Positions 55,752-64,000 are shown, counted from the stretch's first letter. The stretch is 64,000 bases of DNA from Komarekiella delphini-convector SJRDD-AB1 (GCF_014831675.1 NZ_VJXY01000002.1:209942-273941), one strand, 5' to 3'. The notes: a model not told the origin generated them from the sequence alone. A program made the numbers and translations.

Positions 55752-55771
55752 TTTTTAGCTGATGCTAAAAA
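55752..55771 (+). terminator. Hairpin after leuA
   Basis: TTTTTAGC-TGAT-GCTAAAAA, perfect 8-bp stem, 40 bp after the leuA stop. The T-tract is on the 5' side of the plus strand, so termination efficiency is uncertain. Confidence 0.45.
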
Positions 55772-55943
55772 ACTCCTTCTCTAAGTTGAAAATACTTTGT
55801 GTCTTGGTGTCTCTGTGGTTCAATATTTATTACCACTAAGGCACAAAGAGAAAAAGGATTTTCATTCGTTATGGTGTACATAATTCATGACGGCTACTGA
55901 GGGGAGGAGTTAAACGTGTGGTTACGAAAATTTGTTGGAAATC

Positions 55944-56423
55944 ATGCTGACAGAAAAACATATTATTATCAGAGAAGCCACCACCAAAGAAGACTCACTG
56001 ATTGCAAAACATTTTTACCAAATGTGGTTAGATATTGGTGTTCATGAGAGTAATATCCATCTTGATTGGCAGAATATTACCCGCCAATTCATAGAAGAGT
56101 CGCGTCGGGATTTGTTTTACAAGGCTTTTATTGCAGAGATTGATAATACAGTTGTAGGTTCTGCAAGTTGTCAACTTTTCGCAGGTTTATACCCAATTGT
56201 TTTCAAAGATGAATACCGCAAATTTGGATATATTTGGGGTGTTTACGTTGAACAATCTTACCGCAGACAAGGTATTGCTAAATGTCTAACTAATCAAGCA
56301 ATTGAATATTTAAAAGTGCTCGGTTGCACGCGAGTGGTTCTTAATGCCTCGCCATCGGGTAAACCAGTTTACTCCAGCCTCGGTTTTTCTGAAGGGAATC
56401 TAATGCAATTAGATTTGATTTAA
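55944..56423 (+). CDS. GNAT-family N-acetyltransferase
   Basis: 159 residues from ATG at 55944 (open from TTG 55932). IIIREATTKEDSLIAKHFYQ starts the fold, TVVGSASCQLFAG is the beta4 region and WGVYVEQSYRRQGIAKCLTN carries the acetyl-CoA loop R-R-Q-G-I-A. It ends VVLNASPSGKPVYSSLGF, the usual closing element. Substrate unknown. A dapF-like fragment follows 24 bp later. Confidence 0.87.
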   Translation: MLTEKHIIIREATTKEDSLIAKHFYQMWLDIGVHESNIHLDWQNITRQFIEESRRDLFYKAFIAEIDNTVVGSASCQLFAGLYPIVFKDEYRKFGYIWGVYVEQSYRRQGIAKCLTNQAIEYLKVLGCTRVVLNASPSGKPVYSSLGFSEGNLMQLDLI

Positions 56424-56447
56424 GTACAGCAATTTTTTTGCCTTATA

Positions 56448-56603
56448 GTTGGCGATCGCACAGAAGTAATTGAAGAAATAATTAATATTAACGATGAAAC
56501 TTTTACCTTTTGTGCAGTAACTATTGGCAATCCACACTGTGTGATTCCTCTAGCTGAAATCAACCCCGCCATTGCCAAAGAGTTAAATATGAATATTTTT
56601 TAA
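56448..56603 (+). pseudogene. Fragment of a diaminopimelate epimerase-like gene
   Basis: One frame reads VGDRTEVIEEIININDETF, then AVTIGNPHCVIPLAEINPA and a stop. GNPHCVI is the conserved mid-protein element of DapF-type epimerases. No start, no N-terminal catalytic Cys motif and no C-terminus are present. It is a ~50-codon relic from duplication or transfer. Confidence 0.68.
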
Positions 56604-56679
56604 TTTTTAGATTTTATGATTGATTTAAGATCCAAAAAACTTTATTCTGAAAAACGATGTTTATAATCAATCAACTTGT

Positions 56680-57342
56680 ATGAGTAGCGAGAAAACTACA
56701 GAATTGCCACTCTGGGTACAAGATAGAGATACAGTAATTTCTCATGATGAAGCAGTACAGTGGCGAGAAGGAAGACGGCCTGATTATTCTTACACCAATG
56801 CATTTCTTCATCAAGAGAGTAAATTTCAACATCCAGAAGGTTCTTTAGAAGCGATCGCCCAAAATTTAGTCCGAACTTTTGAGATGGAAGCTTCTCATAA
56901 AACTAATCCTCAACAGTGGCTTTCGATTGTGACTGATAAGTTTAAGATGAGTAGCAATGGGGGACAACAATACACTGCTCAAGATGTCGCAGTAGAAGGT
57001 ACTTATAACTTGTTTCTGGGTGAAAGTGAGCAGTATAGCTCCAAATCTGAATCCTTTGAATCTTCATTTGAACTTTTTCATAATGCCTTTTCTAATGGAT
57101 TTCTTTGGGAATTGACAGAAGTTCTTTCAGGGCCGCCTAATGTTACCTTTAAGTGGCGGCATTGGGGAACATTTAATGGTTCTTATAAAGATTATGCACC
57201 CACAGGAGAAACAATAGAAGTAGTAGGAGTTAGTATTGCTCGTGTAACTGAGGATTTAAAGATTGAGTCTTTAGAGCATTATTTTGATAATAATACCTTT
57301 TTGCAAAAACTAACCGCAGGTGGTTGTCCTTTCCATTCCTAA
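56680..57342 (+). CDS. SnoaL-like protein related to plant pathogen-related proteins
   Basis: 220 residues. Features include RDTVISHDEAVQWREGRRPD, ESKFQHPEGSLEAIAQNLVR, TFEMEASHKTNPQQW and TFKWRHWGTFNGSYKDYAPT, which follow the pattern of the SnoaL/NTF2-like pathogen-related proteins known mainly from plants and scattered in bacteria. The NTF2-like domain would form a hydrophobic pocket for a small ligand. Function unknown. It ends CPFHS. No operon partners. Confidence 0.8.
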   Translation: MSSEKTTELPLWVQDRDTVISHDEAVQWREGRRPDYSYTNAFLHQESKFQHPEGSLEAIAQNLVRTFEMEASHKTNPQQWLSIVTDKFKMSSNGGQQYTAQDVAVEGTYNLFLGESEQYSSKSESFESSFELFHNAFSNGFLWELTEVLSGPPNVTFKWRHWGTFNGSYKDYAPTGETIEVVGVSIARVTEDLKIESLEHYFDNNTFLQKLTAGGCPFHS

Positions 57343-57432
57343 AATTATATGGTGGGGGTTATGAAACACTCACCATATTACATTCCTTCTGCTTTTTGCC
57401 TTCTTCACCCTAACTAACATACTTGCGATCGC

Positions 57433-57870
57433 TTACACTTGATAAGCATTGGGATTTAAACGCATCATAATTTTTTCCGGCTCTGTCAAATTTTTAAAAC
57501 CATAACGGCGATAAAGTCCATGAGCATCTTTTGTGCCTAACAACCACCTTTGAACGTCTTGTAACTCTGGATATTCTAAAATATATTCTACAAACCATTT
57601 TCCTAAACCCTGTCCTCGATAAGGCTCCAGAATAAAAACATCTTTTAACAACGCAGAAGTTGCATAATCAGTAATAACTCTAGCAAAACCAACTTGTTGT
57701 TCATCTTCATACAGTCCAAAACATAAAGAATTTTTTATTGCCTTTTCCACAGTGGCTAATGGGATGTTTTCAGCCCAATAGGAAGTCTGCAAGAAATCAT
57801 GAATCATTTGAATATCTAATTTAGATTTATCACTATTAATATAAAATCTATGTTTTAATTCTTCGTTCAT
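57433..57870 (-). CDS. GNAT-family N-acetyltransferase
   Basis: 145 residues. DEQQVGFARVITDYATSALL and KDVFILEPYRGQGLGKWFVE show the beta4 and acetyl-CoA loop (R-G-Q-G-L-G). WLLGTKDAHGLYRRYGF closes the fold. It matches the small YjaB/ElaA-like GNAT group; substrate unknown. It is divergent from recQ. Confidence 0.88.
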   Translation of the reverse strand: MNEELKHRFYINSDKSKLDIQMIHDFLQTSYWAENIPLATVEKAIKNSLCFGLYEDEQQVGFARVITDYATSALLKDVFILEPYRGQGLGKWFVEYILEYPELQDVQRWLLGTKDAHGLYRRYGFKNLTEPEKIMMRLNPNAYQV

Positions 57871-58033
57871 CGGATTGCATCTTTTATTTAATATATTGAA
57901 ACGTGATAATTAATTCTAATTCATTCTTGTGATCAGTGGATTGCAACATAAGATGATGAAATTACTGAACCATTAGCTGGAAAGCAGAAGCTATATTCAG
58001 TGTTCAAAGATATGGGTGCATCTACTATTGATT

Positions 58034-59476
58034 ATGAATCAGCCAACAACAAAATCTTGGCAAGAAGTTCGCGCAGCTTTTAAAAAAATCTGGGGTTATG
58101 AAGATTTTCGTCCACCACAAGGAGAAATTGTCAGCAGTTTATTGGCACAAAAAGATGCACTGATTATTATGCCCACAGGTGGCGGAAAGTCGATTTGCTT
58201 TCAACTTCCTGCACTGCTACAAACAGGATTAACTTTAGTAGTTTCGCCCTTGGTAGCACTGATGGAGAATCAAGTACAGGAATTACGACAAAGCCACCAA
58301 AAAGCTGCACTTTTACATAGTGAATTGTCTTCATCTCAACGCCGTGCAACTCTGCAAGCTTTGGAACGTCAACAGCTAAGATTACTTTATTTATCGCCAG
58401 AGACTTTACTGAGTCCACCAGTATGGGAAAGATTATGTCACCCGGAATTGCAAATTAACGGTTTGATTTTGGATGAAGCCCATTGTTTAGTGCAATGGGG
58501 TGATACTTTTCGACCAGCTTATCGCAGATTAGGAGCAGTACGTCCTGCACTACTCAAATCAAAACCACCAGGAACAAAAATTAGCATTGCTGCTTTCACT
58601 GCGACTGCTGACCCCTTAGCTCAAAAAATCATTCAAACAGTTTTACAATTACAGCAACCAGAGATTTTTCGCTTGAATCCTTACCGTTCTAATTTGCATC
58701 CCAGCGTTCGCATAGCTTGGACACCACAAGGCAGGAAACAACAATTATTAAAATTTATTCAAAATAGACCGCAACAAGCTGGGTTAGTTTATGTTCGCAC
58801 CCGGCGAGATAGCGAGAATTTAGCCCAATGGTTAGCAGAGATGGGTTATGCAACAGCTAGTTATCATGCGGGATTGGATGCAGCAGAACGCCGTGCAGTA
58901 GAAGCAAGCTGGTTAGGCGGAAAAATGCTCTTTGTAGTCTGTACCTGTGCGTTTGGGATGGGGATAAATAAACCAGATGTGCGTTGGGTAATTCACTTTC
59001 ACGCACCGCATCTGTTATCTGAATATGTGCAAGAAATTGGACGTGCTGGAAGAGATGGTAAACCAGCCGAGGCGCTGACTTTGGTGAGTGAACCGACGGG
59101 GTGGTTAGACCCAGAAGATAAGCAAAGACAGCAGTTTTTTCAAGAACAAATGCGATCGCAACAACAAATAGCACAACAACTTGTGAAAAAATTACCAAAA
59201 CAGGGAGAAGTGAATGCAGTGACGCGACAATTTCCCGAAGCTGCGATCGCTTTAGCTTCACTCCACAACAGTGGTCAGCTAAACTGGCTTGATCCTTTCC
59301 ATTACAGCATTCAGCAAGGCGCGAAAAATCAGCCATCAACACAATTACACGCTGCAAAACAAATGCATCAATATCTCACTACCAAGCAGTGTCGTTGGCA
59401 GTTTATGTTAAACGCCTTTGGTTTTGACAAAGAAGCAACTAATTGGCGTTGCGGACATTGTGACAATTGTCGCTAA
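58034..59476 (+). CDS. RecQ-family DNA helicase, short form
   Basis: 480 residues from ATG at 58034 (frame open from GTG 58016). Helicase motifs: Walker A IIMPTGGGKSICFQLP, motif II LILDEAHCLVQWG, TAFTATADP, GLVYVRTRRDSENL, CTCAFGMGINKPDVRWVIHF, and QEIGRAGRDGKPAE. A zinc-binding remnant is at the very end (CRWQFMLNAFGFD, CGHCDNC). The RQC winged helix and HRDC of full-length RecQ are missing, so it is a RecS-like compact ATP-dependent 3'-5' unwinding enzyme for repair. Length falls below full RecQ. Confidence 0.9.
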   Translation: MNQPTTKSWQEVRAAFKKIWGYEDFRPPQGEIVSSLLAQKDALIIMPTGGGKSICFQLPALLQTGLTLVVSPLVALMENQVQELRQSHQKAALLHSELSSSQRRATLQALERQQLRLLYLSPETLLSPPVWERLCHPELQINGLILDEAHCLVQWGDTFRPAYRRLGAVRPALLKSKPPGTKISIAAFTATADPLAQKIIQTVLQLQQPEIFRLNPYRSNLHPSVRIAWTPQGRKQQLLKFIQNRPQQAGLVYVRTRRDSENLAQWLAEMGYATASYHAGLDAAERRAVEASWLGGKMLFVVCTCAFGMGINKPDVRWVIHFHAPHLLSEYVQEIGRAGRDGKPAEALTLVSEPTGWLDPEDKQRQQFFQEQMRSQQQIAQQLVKKLPKQGEVNAVTRQFPEAAIALASLHNSGQLNWLDPFHYSIQQGAKNQPSTQLHAAKQMHQYLTTKQCRWQFMLNAFGFDKEATNWRCGHCDNCR

Positions 59477-59976
59477 CCTTGTCCTGTTCTCTATCATTGT
59501 CACCGAGTATCAAAGACTCATTCACGAGTATCAAAGACTCATTCAGGAATCTTAATTGATACCAAATTATAGCGCCCTGTAGAGACGTTGCAGTGCAACG
59601 TCTCTACAACGATAAATTAAGGGTTTTAGCGTCTAATCCACATAATGCGTGAATTATCATTTTTACCACCAAGCGATAATAGGGTAGTCAACATAATTCG
59701 TAATTCCTGCCCCACAGATTAATCCCCTTGCTTGAAGCTACGAAAAATGTTTATTTTGACCCGTAACGAAATTGGGGGATGAAACTGTAATACATTAGGA
59801 CTTACGCAAGAACTGTCTAAAACTCTTATTTCTCGATGCCCTCTGCGGTACCCTGCGGAAAGCCGCTTTGCGTCTACGATTTTCCGTTAGCTGTGCGTAA
59901 GTCCTGTACATTAATTACGAATTACCAATTACAAATTATCAATTACGAATTATTCACTCAACTAGAGGATAAAAAT
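59477..59976. other. Intergenic region rich in repeats
   Basis: No gene if the S9 peptidase starts at 59977. It holds a 21-bp tandem duplication (CGAGTATCAAAGACTCATTC at 59504 and 59525), a perfect palindrome GTAGAGACGTTGCA-G-TGCAACGTCTCTAC (59579-59607) and an ACTTACGCA-ended element. Confidence 0.7.
59796..59907. repeat. MITE-like element with ACTTACGCA ends, third locus
   Basis: TAGGACTTACGCA at one end and TGCGTAAGTCCTGTA at the other, with GCGGTACCCTGCGGAAAGCC inside. No ORF. Its right side would be read as a false N-terminal extension of the downstream peptidase. Confidence 0.78.
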
Positions 59977-61866
59977 ATGTCATCTGCAACAGCAACTTCA
60001 CTACCGCCGCTGATTCCGCGTGAAATTCTCTTTGGAAATCCTGAAAAAGCTAGCCCAAGACTGTCGCCCAATGGCAAATATTTGGCATATATCGCCCCCG
60101 ACGAGAAAAATATCTTGCAGGTATGGTTGCGAACTGTGGGACAAGAAGATGACCAAATACTAACTGCGGACAAAAAACGCGGTATCCGCATTTTCTTCTG
60201 GACTTATAATGCTGACCAGTTGATTTACATGCAGGATTCAGACGGGGATGAAAATTTTCACCTCTATTTGGTCAACATTCACTCCAAGAGTGTCCGTGAT
60301 TTAACGCCATTTCAGTGTGTGAAAGCAGAACTAGTGGAACTGGAACCGAAATTTCCAGACCAAGCACTGGTGGCGTTGAACTTAAATAATCCGCAAAAGT
60401 TCGACGTTTACCGTATAAACCTGAAAAATGGTGCAGTAGATTTTGACACTGACAACCCCGGTAATATTATCAGTTGGACAGCTGATGCTGATTTCCAAGT
60501 ACGTGCAGCAATAGCTAGTACTCCTGATGGTGGTTACGATTTGTTATTACGGGAAACCACGGATAAAGAGTGGGATGTTCTCCGTCACTGGGGACTAGAA
60601 GAACAAGGGAATTCTGTTAGCTTCTCGGCTGATGGCAAAACACTTTATATTGAAGGCAGTCATGATGCTAACGCCCAACGTCTGCTAGCTGTTGACTTAG
60701 ATACCCGTGAAGAAACAGCGATCGCCCAAGATGAGCAGTATGATGTTATGGGGATAGTCATTCAGCCAGTGACGCGAGTCATTCAAGCAGTTTCTTTCTA
60801 CAAAGATAAACAGGAATGGCAGGTAATTGACCAAAGTATCGCTGCTGATTTTGAAGCAATTACTAAGGTGCGTTCCGGGGAGTTCTCTTTAATTAGCCGT
60901 GACTTGGAAGATAAAAACTGGCTGGTAGGTTACAACACTGATGATGGCCCAGTTTATTACTATTCTTACAAGCGAGAAACGAAAACTAGCACTTTCCTCT
61001 TTAGTAATCAACCTAAACTTGAAGGGTTGCAGTTAGCATCAATGCAACCAATCACCTTCGAGGCGCGGGATGGTTTGACTATCCACGGTTACTTAACAAC
61101 TCCGGTGCGTATACCTAGTGAGAATCTACCAACAGTATTACTAGTTCACGGTGGCCCTTGGGTGCGGGATACATGGGGTTTAGATCCAGAGGCACAATGG
61201 CTAGCTAACCGCGGTTACGCTGTGCTGCAAGTTAATTATCGGGGTTCCACTGGCTATGGTAAAGCATTTGTGAATGCTGGCAATCGCGAATGGGCTGGCA
61301 AAATGCACGACGACTTAATTGATGCTGTTAACTGGTTAGTGCAACAAGGTATTTCTGATCCGCAAAAGATTGTGATTATGGGCGGTTCTTATGGCGGTTA
61401 CGCCACCTTGGTGGGATTGACTTTTACACCAGAAGTTTTTGCTGCTGGTATAGATATTGTGGGGCCAAGTAGCTTGATTACTCTGATAGAAACTATACCG
61501 CCTTATTGGGAACCACTCAAAGCAATGCTTTATCACCGTGTTGGTAATTTAGAGACAGAAGAGGAGTTCCTCAAATCGCGATCGCCTTTATTTTTCGCTG
61601 ACCGGATTCAAAAACCTTTACTCATTGGTCAAGGTGCAAACGATCCACGGGTGAAACAGTCAGAAAGTGACCAAATTGTCACAGCCATGCAGCAAGCTGG
61701 TTTGCCAGTGCAATATGTACTGTATCCCGACGAAGGACATGGCTTTGCTAGACCAGAAAATCGCTTGCACTTTTTTGCGATCGCAGAGGAGTTTCTCGCT
61801 AAATATTTAGGCGGAAGATTTGAACCTTTAGGAGATATCCCAGGTCATTCAGGAATAGTTAAATAA
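59977..61866 (+). CDS. S9-family serine peptidase (acylaminoacyl-peptidase-like)
   Basis: 629 residues from ATG at 59977, after AGAGGATAAAAAT. The longer open frame upstream reads through repeat DNA. A beta-propeller occupies ~30-380 (ASPRLSPNGKYLAYIAPDEK, VSFSADGKTLYIEGSHDAN). The catalytic alpha/beta hydrolase follows: VLLVHGGPWVRD, nucleophile MGGSYGGYATLVG, acid QGANDPRVKQSE, His DEGHGFARPEN. The propeller restricts access to short or acyl-blocked peptides. Cytoplasmic. Confidence 0.93.
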   Translation: MSSATATSLPPLIPREILFGNPEKASPRLSPNGKYLAYIAPDEKNILQVWLRTVGQEDDQILTADKKRGIRIFFWTYNADQLIYMQDSDGDENFHLYLVNIHSKSVRDLTPFQCVKAELVELEPKFPDQALVALNLNNPQKFDVYRINLKNGAVDFDTDNPGNIISWTADADFQVRAAIASTPDGGYDLLLRETTDKEWDVLRHWGLEEQGNSVSFSADGKTLYIEGSHDANAQRLLAVDLDTREETAIAQDEQYDVMGIVIQPVTRVIQAVSFYKDKQEWQVIDQSIAADFEAITKVRSGEFSLISRDLEDKNWLVGYNTDDGPVYYYSYKRETKTSTFLFSNQPKLEGLQLASMQPITFEARDGLTIHGYLTTPVRIPSENLPTVLLVHGGPWVRDTWGLDPEAQWLANRGYAVLQVNYRGSTGYGKAFVNAGNREWAGKMHDDLIDAVNWLVQQGISDPQKIVIMGGSYGGYATLVGLTFTPEVFAAGIDIVGPSSLITLIETIPPYWEPLKAMLYHRVGNLETEEEFLKSRSPLFFADRIQKPLLIGQGANDPRVKQSESDQIVTAMQQAGLPVQYVLYPDEGHGFARPENRLHFFAIAEEFLAKYLGGRFEPLGDIPGHSGIVK

Positions 61867-61875
61867 ATTCTCAAA

Positions 61876-61918
61876 AGGGTGGTTAGTGTAATTCACTGAC
61901 CACCTTAATATTTTTACT
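61876..61918 (+). terminator. Terminator after S9 peptidase
   Basis: GGTGGTTAGTG/CACTGACCACC stem with a 5-nt loop, followed by TTAATATTTTT. It faces the end of the toxin gene on the other strand and may serve both. Confidence 0.8.
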
Positions 61919-61928
61919 TTGGAACAAT

Positions 61929-62273
61929 TCATGCATACAACAACTGATTCCTCATTTCATCAGCCGTTAGTGTGCTTACTAGAATACCAATCCGTTGCGC
62001 CACTTCATAAGCGTTTTTCTGAGGCACGACGATAATCCCAAAATGTTCTCTATTCTCCTCTATATATTGGAGATGCAACCGCTCAAAATCGACACGGTTA
62101 TGTGTCAGGATACATCTATCCATAGAAGTTGCAAATTCAAGCTGCTCACGGTCAGTTTTGCCGAGAGTTGCTTGTTCAGTAACGGTTGCGACATCCAGAC
62201 CACGCGAACGTAACAGTGTAGCAACCAACGCTGACATGTCCTCATCGTTATAAAGTGCAGCAAAAACCGTCAC
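61929..62273 (-). CDS. DUF5615 PIN-like toxin
   Basis: 114 residues. An N-terminal acidic group (ALYNDEDMSALVATLLRSRG) and the later DRCILTHNRVDFERLH match the PIN-like DUF5615 family. Pairs of DUF433 plus DUF5615 are proposed type II toxin-antitoxin modules, with the DUF5615 protein probably an RNase. The start overlaps the end of the DUF433 gene by 4 bp (ATGA), typical of translational coupling. Confidence 0.87.
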   Translation of the reverse strand: MTVFAALYNDEDMSALVATLLRSRGLDVATVTEQATLGKTDREQLEFATSMDRCILTHNRVDFERLHLQYIEENREHFGIIVVPQKNAYEVAQRIGILVSTLTADEMRNQLLYA

Positions 62274-62563
62274 GATTGGCCCAATATAGCTTTTACAGAT
62301 GGATGTATTAATTCATCGGGTACTCGGTTTCGCTCAATGTATTCATTAATCTCTGCTTGATGATCGAGATAAAAACTCAAGGCATCAAACACTTGTGCCA
62401 GCGTTAAATGCGGCAAATGGTTCAGGATTTCTTCTGGCATAATCCCCAGTCGCCACAAACCGACAATGGCACGAACAGATGTCCGAGTACCTATAATAAT
62501 TGGCTCTCCACTCAAAATTTCAGGGTTGTGGGTAACGTAGCGCGAGGAGGTTTCAGCAAACAT
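62270..62563 (-). CDS. DUF433 antitoxin
   Basis: 97 residues: YVTHNPEILSGEPIIIGTRT and SVRAIVGLWRLGIMPEEILN, then HLTLAQVFDALSFYLDHQAE. GxPxIxGTR plus a helix-turn-helix-like middle are the DUF433 hallmarks. It is upstream in the pair, as expected for an antitoxin that neutralises the DUF5615 protein and represses the operon. Confidence 0.9.
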   Translation of the reverse strand: MFAETSSRYVTHNPEILSGEPIIIGTRTSVRAIVGLWRLGIMPEEILNHLPHLTLAQVFDALSFYLDHQAEINEYIERNRVPDELIHPSVKAILGQS

Positions 62564-62755
62564 AGAACGAATGAAGGAAGCAGAACTAGCGTTGTCTTTA
62601 GTTTACAGTATCTTTACTTAATAGTTTTATACAAAAGTATAAAAATTCAGTAATAATCATGGTGTTTAATTTTTAAATTTATGTGACATTAGTTTTGAAA
62701 GGTTTTAGCCTTTTTCATAGTAGCCAATTATTTACAATTTATTGTATCAACTATT

Positions 62756-62911
62756 ATGAAAAGAACTTTTCAAAAATTATTAGAAGTTAAAAAGGTGGCA
62801 TTTGATGAAATAAACAGGCTGTTGCCAAGTGATGAAGGAGAAAGATGTATACTTGAGTTAGTCCTCGAAAATACAGAAGTCAACATTTCATTACTTAAGG
62901 ACATGGTATAA
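62756..62911 (+). CDS. Small hypothetical protein, 51 residues
   Basis: MKRTFQKLLEVKKVAFDEIN then RLLPSDEGERCILELVLENT and a stop after LLKDMV. It looks like a two-helix protein. It is followed 29 bp later by a strong terminator, which supports transcription. No ribosome site is clear. Family unknown. Confidence 0.5.
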   Translation: MKRTFQKLLEVKKVAFDEINRLLPSDEGERCILELVLENTEVNISLLKDMV

Positions 62912-62940
62912 CTTTTAATAAAAATCTAAAATACTAACTT

Positions 62941-62968
62941 ACCAGGATTTATTTATCCTGGTTTTTTT
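62941..62968 (+). terminator. Rho-independent terminator
   Basis: ACCAGGAT/ATCCTGGT stem, 6-nt loop, then T6. It ends the small plus-strand gene before it. Confidence 0.85.
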
Positions 62969-63113
62969 AACTTCCTCCTACTGATTGCCTGCCCACTTTT
63001 AGCTTGTTGAGGTACGATTGCACTTAAGGGGGCAGATATAACCAATGTCCTCCAATAAAACTGCACGATCGCATCTCTAAAATCACTTCATCTGTCTTCT
63101 TTTTAAATTTAAA

Positions 63114-63716
63114 CTAACAAATGGCATCACCCGCATTGCTTTCTCCAGCGTTGAGTATTTGCTCTGCGGTTAGCTGTAATTCTGGAAAGATAGTAGAAAC
63201 AAATAATGTATTTCCTACAAAAACAGCTTCTTCATAAAACCCATCAACTAATGTTAGTAAAGTAATCTTGTTCCTTTGGGGGTCAACAATCCAATATTCA
63301 GCAATTCCCCTAGCAGCATACTCAGAACGTTTGTAGCGGTAGTCCCAGTCTTCATTAGCTTTGCCAGGAGAAACGACTTCGATAACCAGCGCTGGAGGTG
63401 GCATATCCAAAGTAATTGTGGATCTTGTTGAGCCTTGCAAGACTTTTGCTAATTCATCTGTTAGCACAACTAAGTCAGGAACGCGAGTTGTCGCACGTAA
63501 ACCACCAACGACAATTTCAGCTTTGTTACTCAACCGATTGATTGGGACAAACTTAAGCAAATTTACTAGCAAAAACAGAGATATCTGAACATTTTTTGGG
63601 CTTTCAGGTGGCATTGCAACTAACTCACCTGCCACCAGTTCATACTGGCTATCAGTGCCATCGTCATATTTCAAATATTCCTCAAGCGTTAGAAATTTGC
63701 CAGTAATTGCGGTCAT
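63114..63716 (-). CDS. Uma2-family (DUF820) nuclease-fold protein
   Basis: 200 residues: LTLEEYLKYDDGTDSQYELV, VPDLVVLTDE, LVIEVVSPGKANEDWDYRYK and the EYWIVDPQRNKI strand. These are the PD-(D/E)xK-like residues of Uma2 proteins, highly amplified in cyanobacteria. Function is unproven; nuclease activity is inferred from the fold. It starts MTAITGKFL. Confidence 0.92.
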   Translation of the reverse strand: MTAITGKFLTLEEYLKYDDGTDSQYELVAGELVAMPPESPKNVQISLFLLVNLLKFVPINRLSNKAEIVVGGLRATTRVPDLVVLTDELAKVLQGSTRSTITLDMPPPALVIEVVSPGKANEDWDYRYKRSEYAARGIAEYWIVDPQRNKITLLTLVDGFYEEAVFVGNTLFVSTIFPELQLTAEQILNAGESNAGDAIC

Positions 63717-63753
63717 ATCGCGTAAAGGGGAGTTGCGTACTGAATAGTTTACT

Positions 63754-63906
63754 TCAATCTGGTAAAATCTCGTTGACTTCTGAAACTGACAAATCCACTG
63801 TTTTTGCTAAGATATACTCTGCCAATGCCTGATTAATTAGCACTTGATACCCCTGCTCACCTGCCTTGGCCTTGAAAGTGGGTAGCCAGCTAGCGAGGTT
63901 GCCACT
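63754..63906 (-). pseudogene. C-terminal part of an antitoxin-like gene cut by a group II intron
   Basis: The minus strand reads NLASWLPTFKAKAGEQGYQ, VLINQALAEYILAKTVDL, SVSEVNEILPD and a stop. GYQVLINQAL resembles the C-terminal helix of BrnA/CopG-type antitoxins. Immediately upstream the frame runs into group II intron sequence, so the gene's 5' exon should lie beyond the intron, outside the window. Splicing could restore it. Confidence 0.5.
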
Positions 63907-64000
63907 GTTTGGCTCCTTTTCTAACTAGCCCCCTCCGAACCGTGCTTACGAGATTTCCAGGTACACGGCTCTCCAGTATTCTGTTATCACGAGACTCGTT
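63907..64000 (-). mobile_element. 3' end of a group II intron (domain V visible)
   Basis: On the minus strand GAGCCGTG and CACGGTTC close a ~35-nt hairpin (63937-63971) with the AGC triad on the 5' strand and a GGAAA-type loop, the form of domain V. GGAGGGGGCTAG follows as the start of domain VI. The intron body and any reverse transcriptase lie past 64000. Confidence 0.68.

Noticed and set aside
59836-59976. N-terminal extension of the S9 peptidase
   Set aside because: It reads through the ACTTACGCA element and AATTACGAATT repeats; ATG at 59977 has a ribosome site and the family start.

Overview
The window looks like chromosome from a filamentous, probably heterocyst-forming cyanobacterium (Nostocales). 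The HIP1 octamer GCGATCGC recurs throughout. There are nitrogenase-family genes, PEP-CTERM proteins, a CHASE2-kinase fusion, a cyanobacterial-type glutathione reductase, heptamer short repeats (TTGACTG and ATTTGTC types) and many dispersed hairpin repeats. I cannot fix the genus from sequence alone. Coding density is moderate, with long gene-poor gaps full of palindromes and gene fragments.

Layout. 0-17.6 kb is mostly housekeeping: an edge-truncated response regulator, a GNAT, hisC, an esterase, glutathione reductase, a FecR-domain protein with an 18-unit nonapeptide repeat divergent from an outer-membrane barrel-like protein, rhodanese, an MnmD-like methyltransferase, an HD-GYP response regulator, glmU, isoaspartyl peptidase and a small DUF2256 gene. 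18-32.6 kb is accessory and is bounded by a 91-bp inverted repeat pair (18056-18146 and 32540-32630). It holds an IS630 element, a ModA-like binding protein with a PEP-CTERM tail, the wreck of a second ModA-like gene, a PEP-CTERM protein, and a minus-strand module nifH-nifE-nifN-mop (best read as a Vnf-type alternative nitrogenase cofactor module without DGK structural genes nearby). An XRE-HTH/periplasmic-binding-like regulator with a repeat inserted in frame follows. 32.6-36.5 kb holds hairpin arrays, a UbiD-type decarboxylase fragment and a tannase-family esterase.

36.5-44.6 kb holds a multi-GAF protein with a degenerate kinase end, pyrD, a membrane protein and the most striking locus: three tandem tRNA-shaped noncoding RNAs, each carrying a Y-RNA-like Ro-binding hairpin where an anticodon arm would be, directly upstream of a Ro60/TROVE gene (rsr), with a degenerate fourth copy downstream. 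44.6-64 kb holds a peptidoglycan-binding membrane protein, an NB-ARC/TPR protein preceded by three palindromic operator-like boxes, a second glutathione-reductase paralogue with an apparently altered cofactor site, a CHASE2-Ser/Thr kinase, a NYN protein, leuA, two GNATs, a SnoaL-like protein, a short RecQ, an S9 peptidase, a DUF433/DUF5615 toxin-antitoxin pair, a Uma2 protein and the 3' end of a group II intron sitting in what looks like an antitoxin gene.

How the genes work together. The Mo-related block (ModA-like, Mop, HTH-PBP regulator) is placed to sense or handle molybdate or vanadate next to the cofactor-assembly genes, and a shared palindrome CCAAyTTAGTTGG lies upstream of both the ModA-like gene and the regulator. 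The Ro60 locus is probably an RNA-quality-control ribonucleoprotein with its own RNA partners. No computation or database search was run. Family calls rest on recognised motifs.
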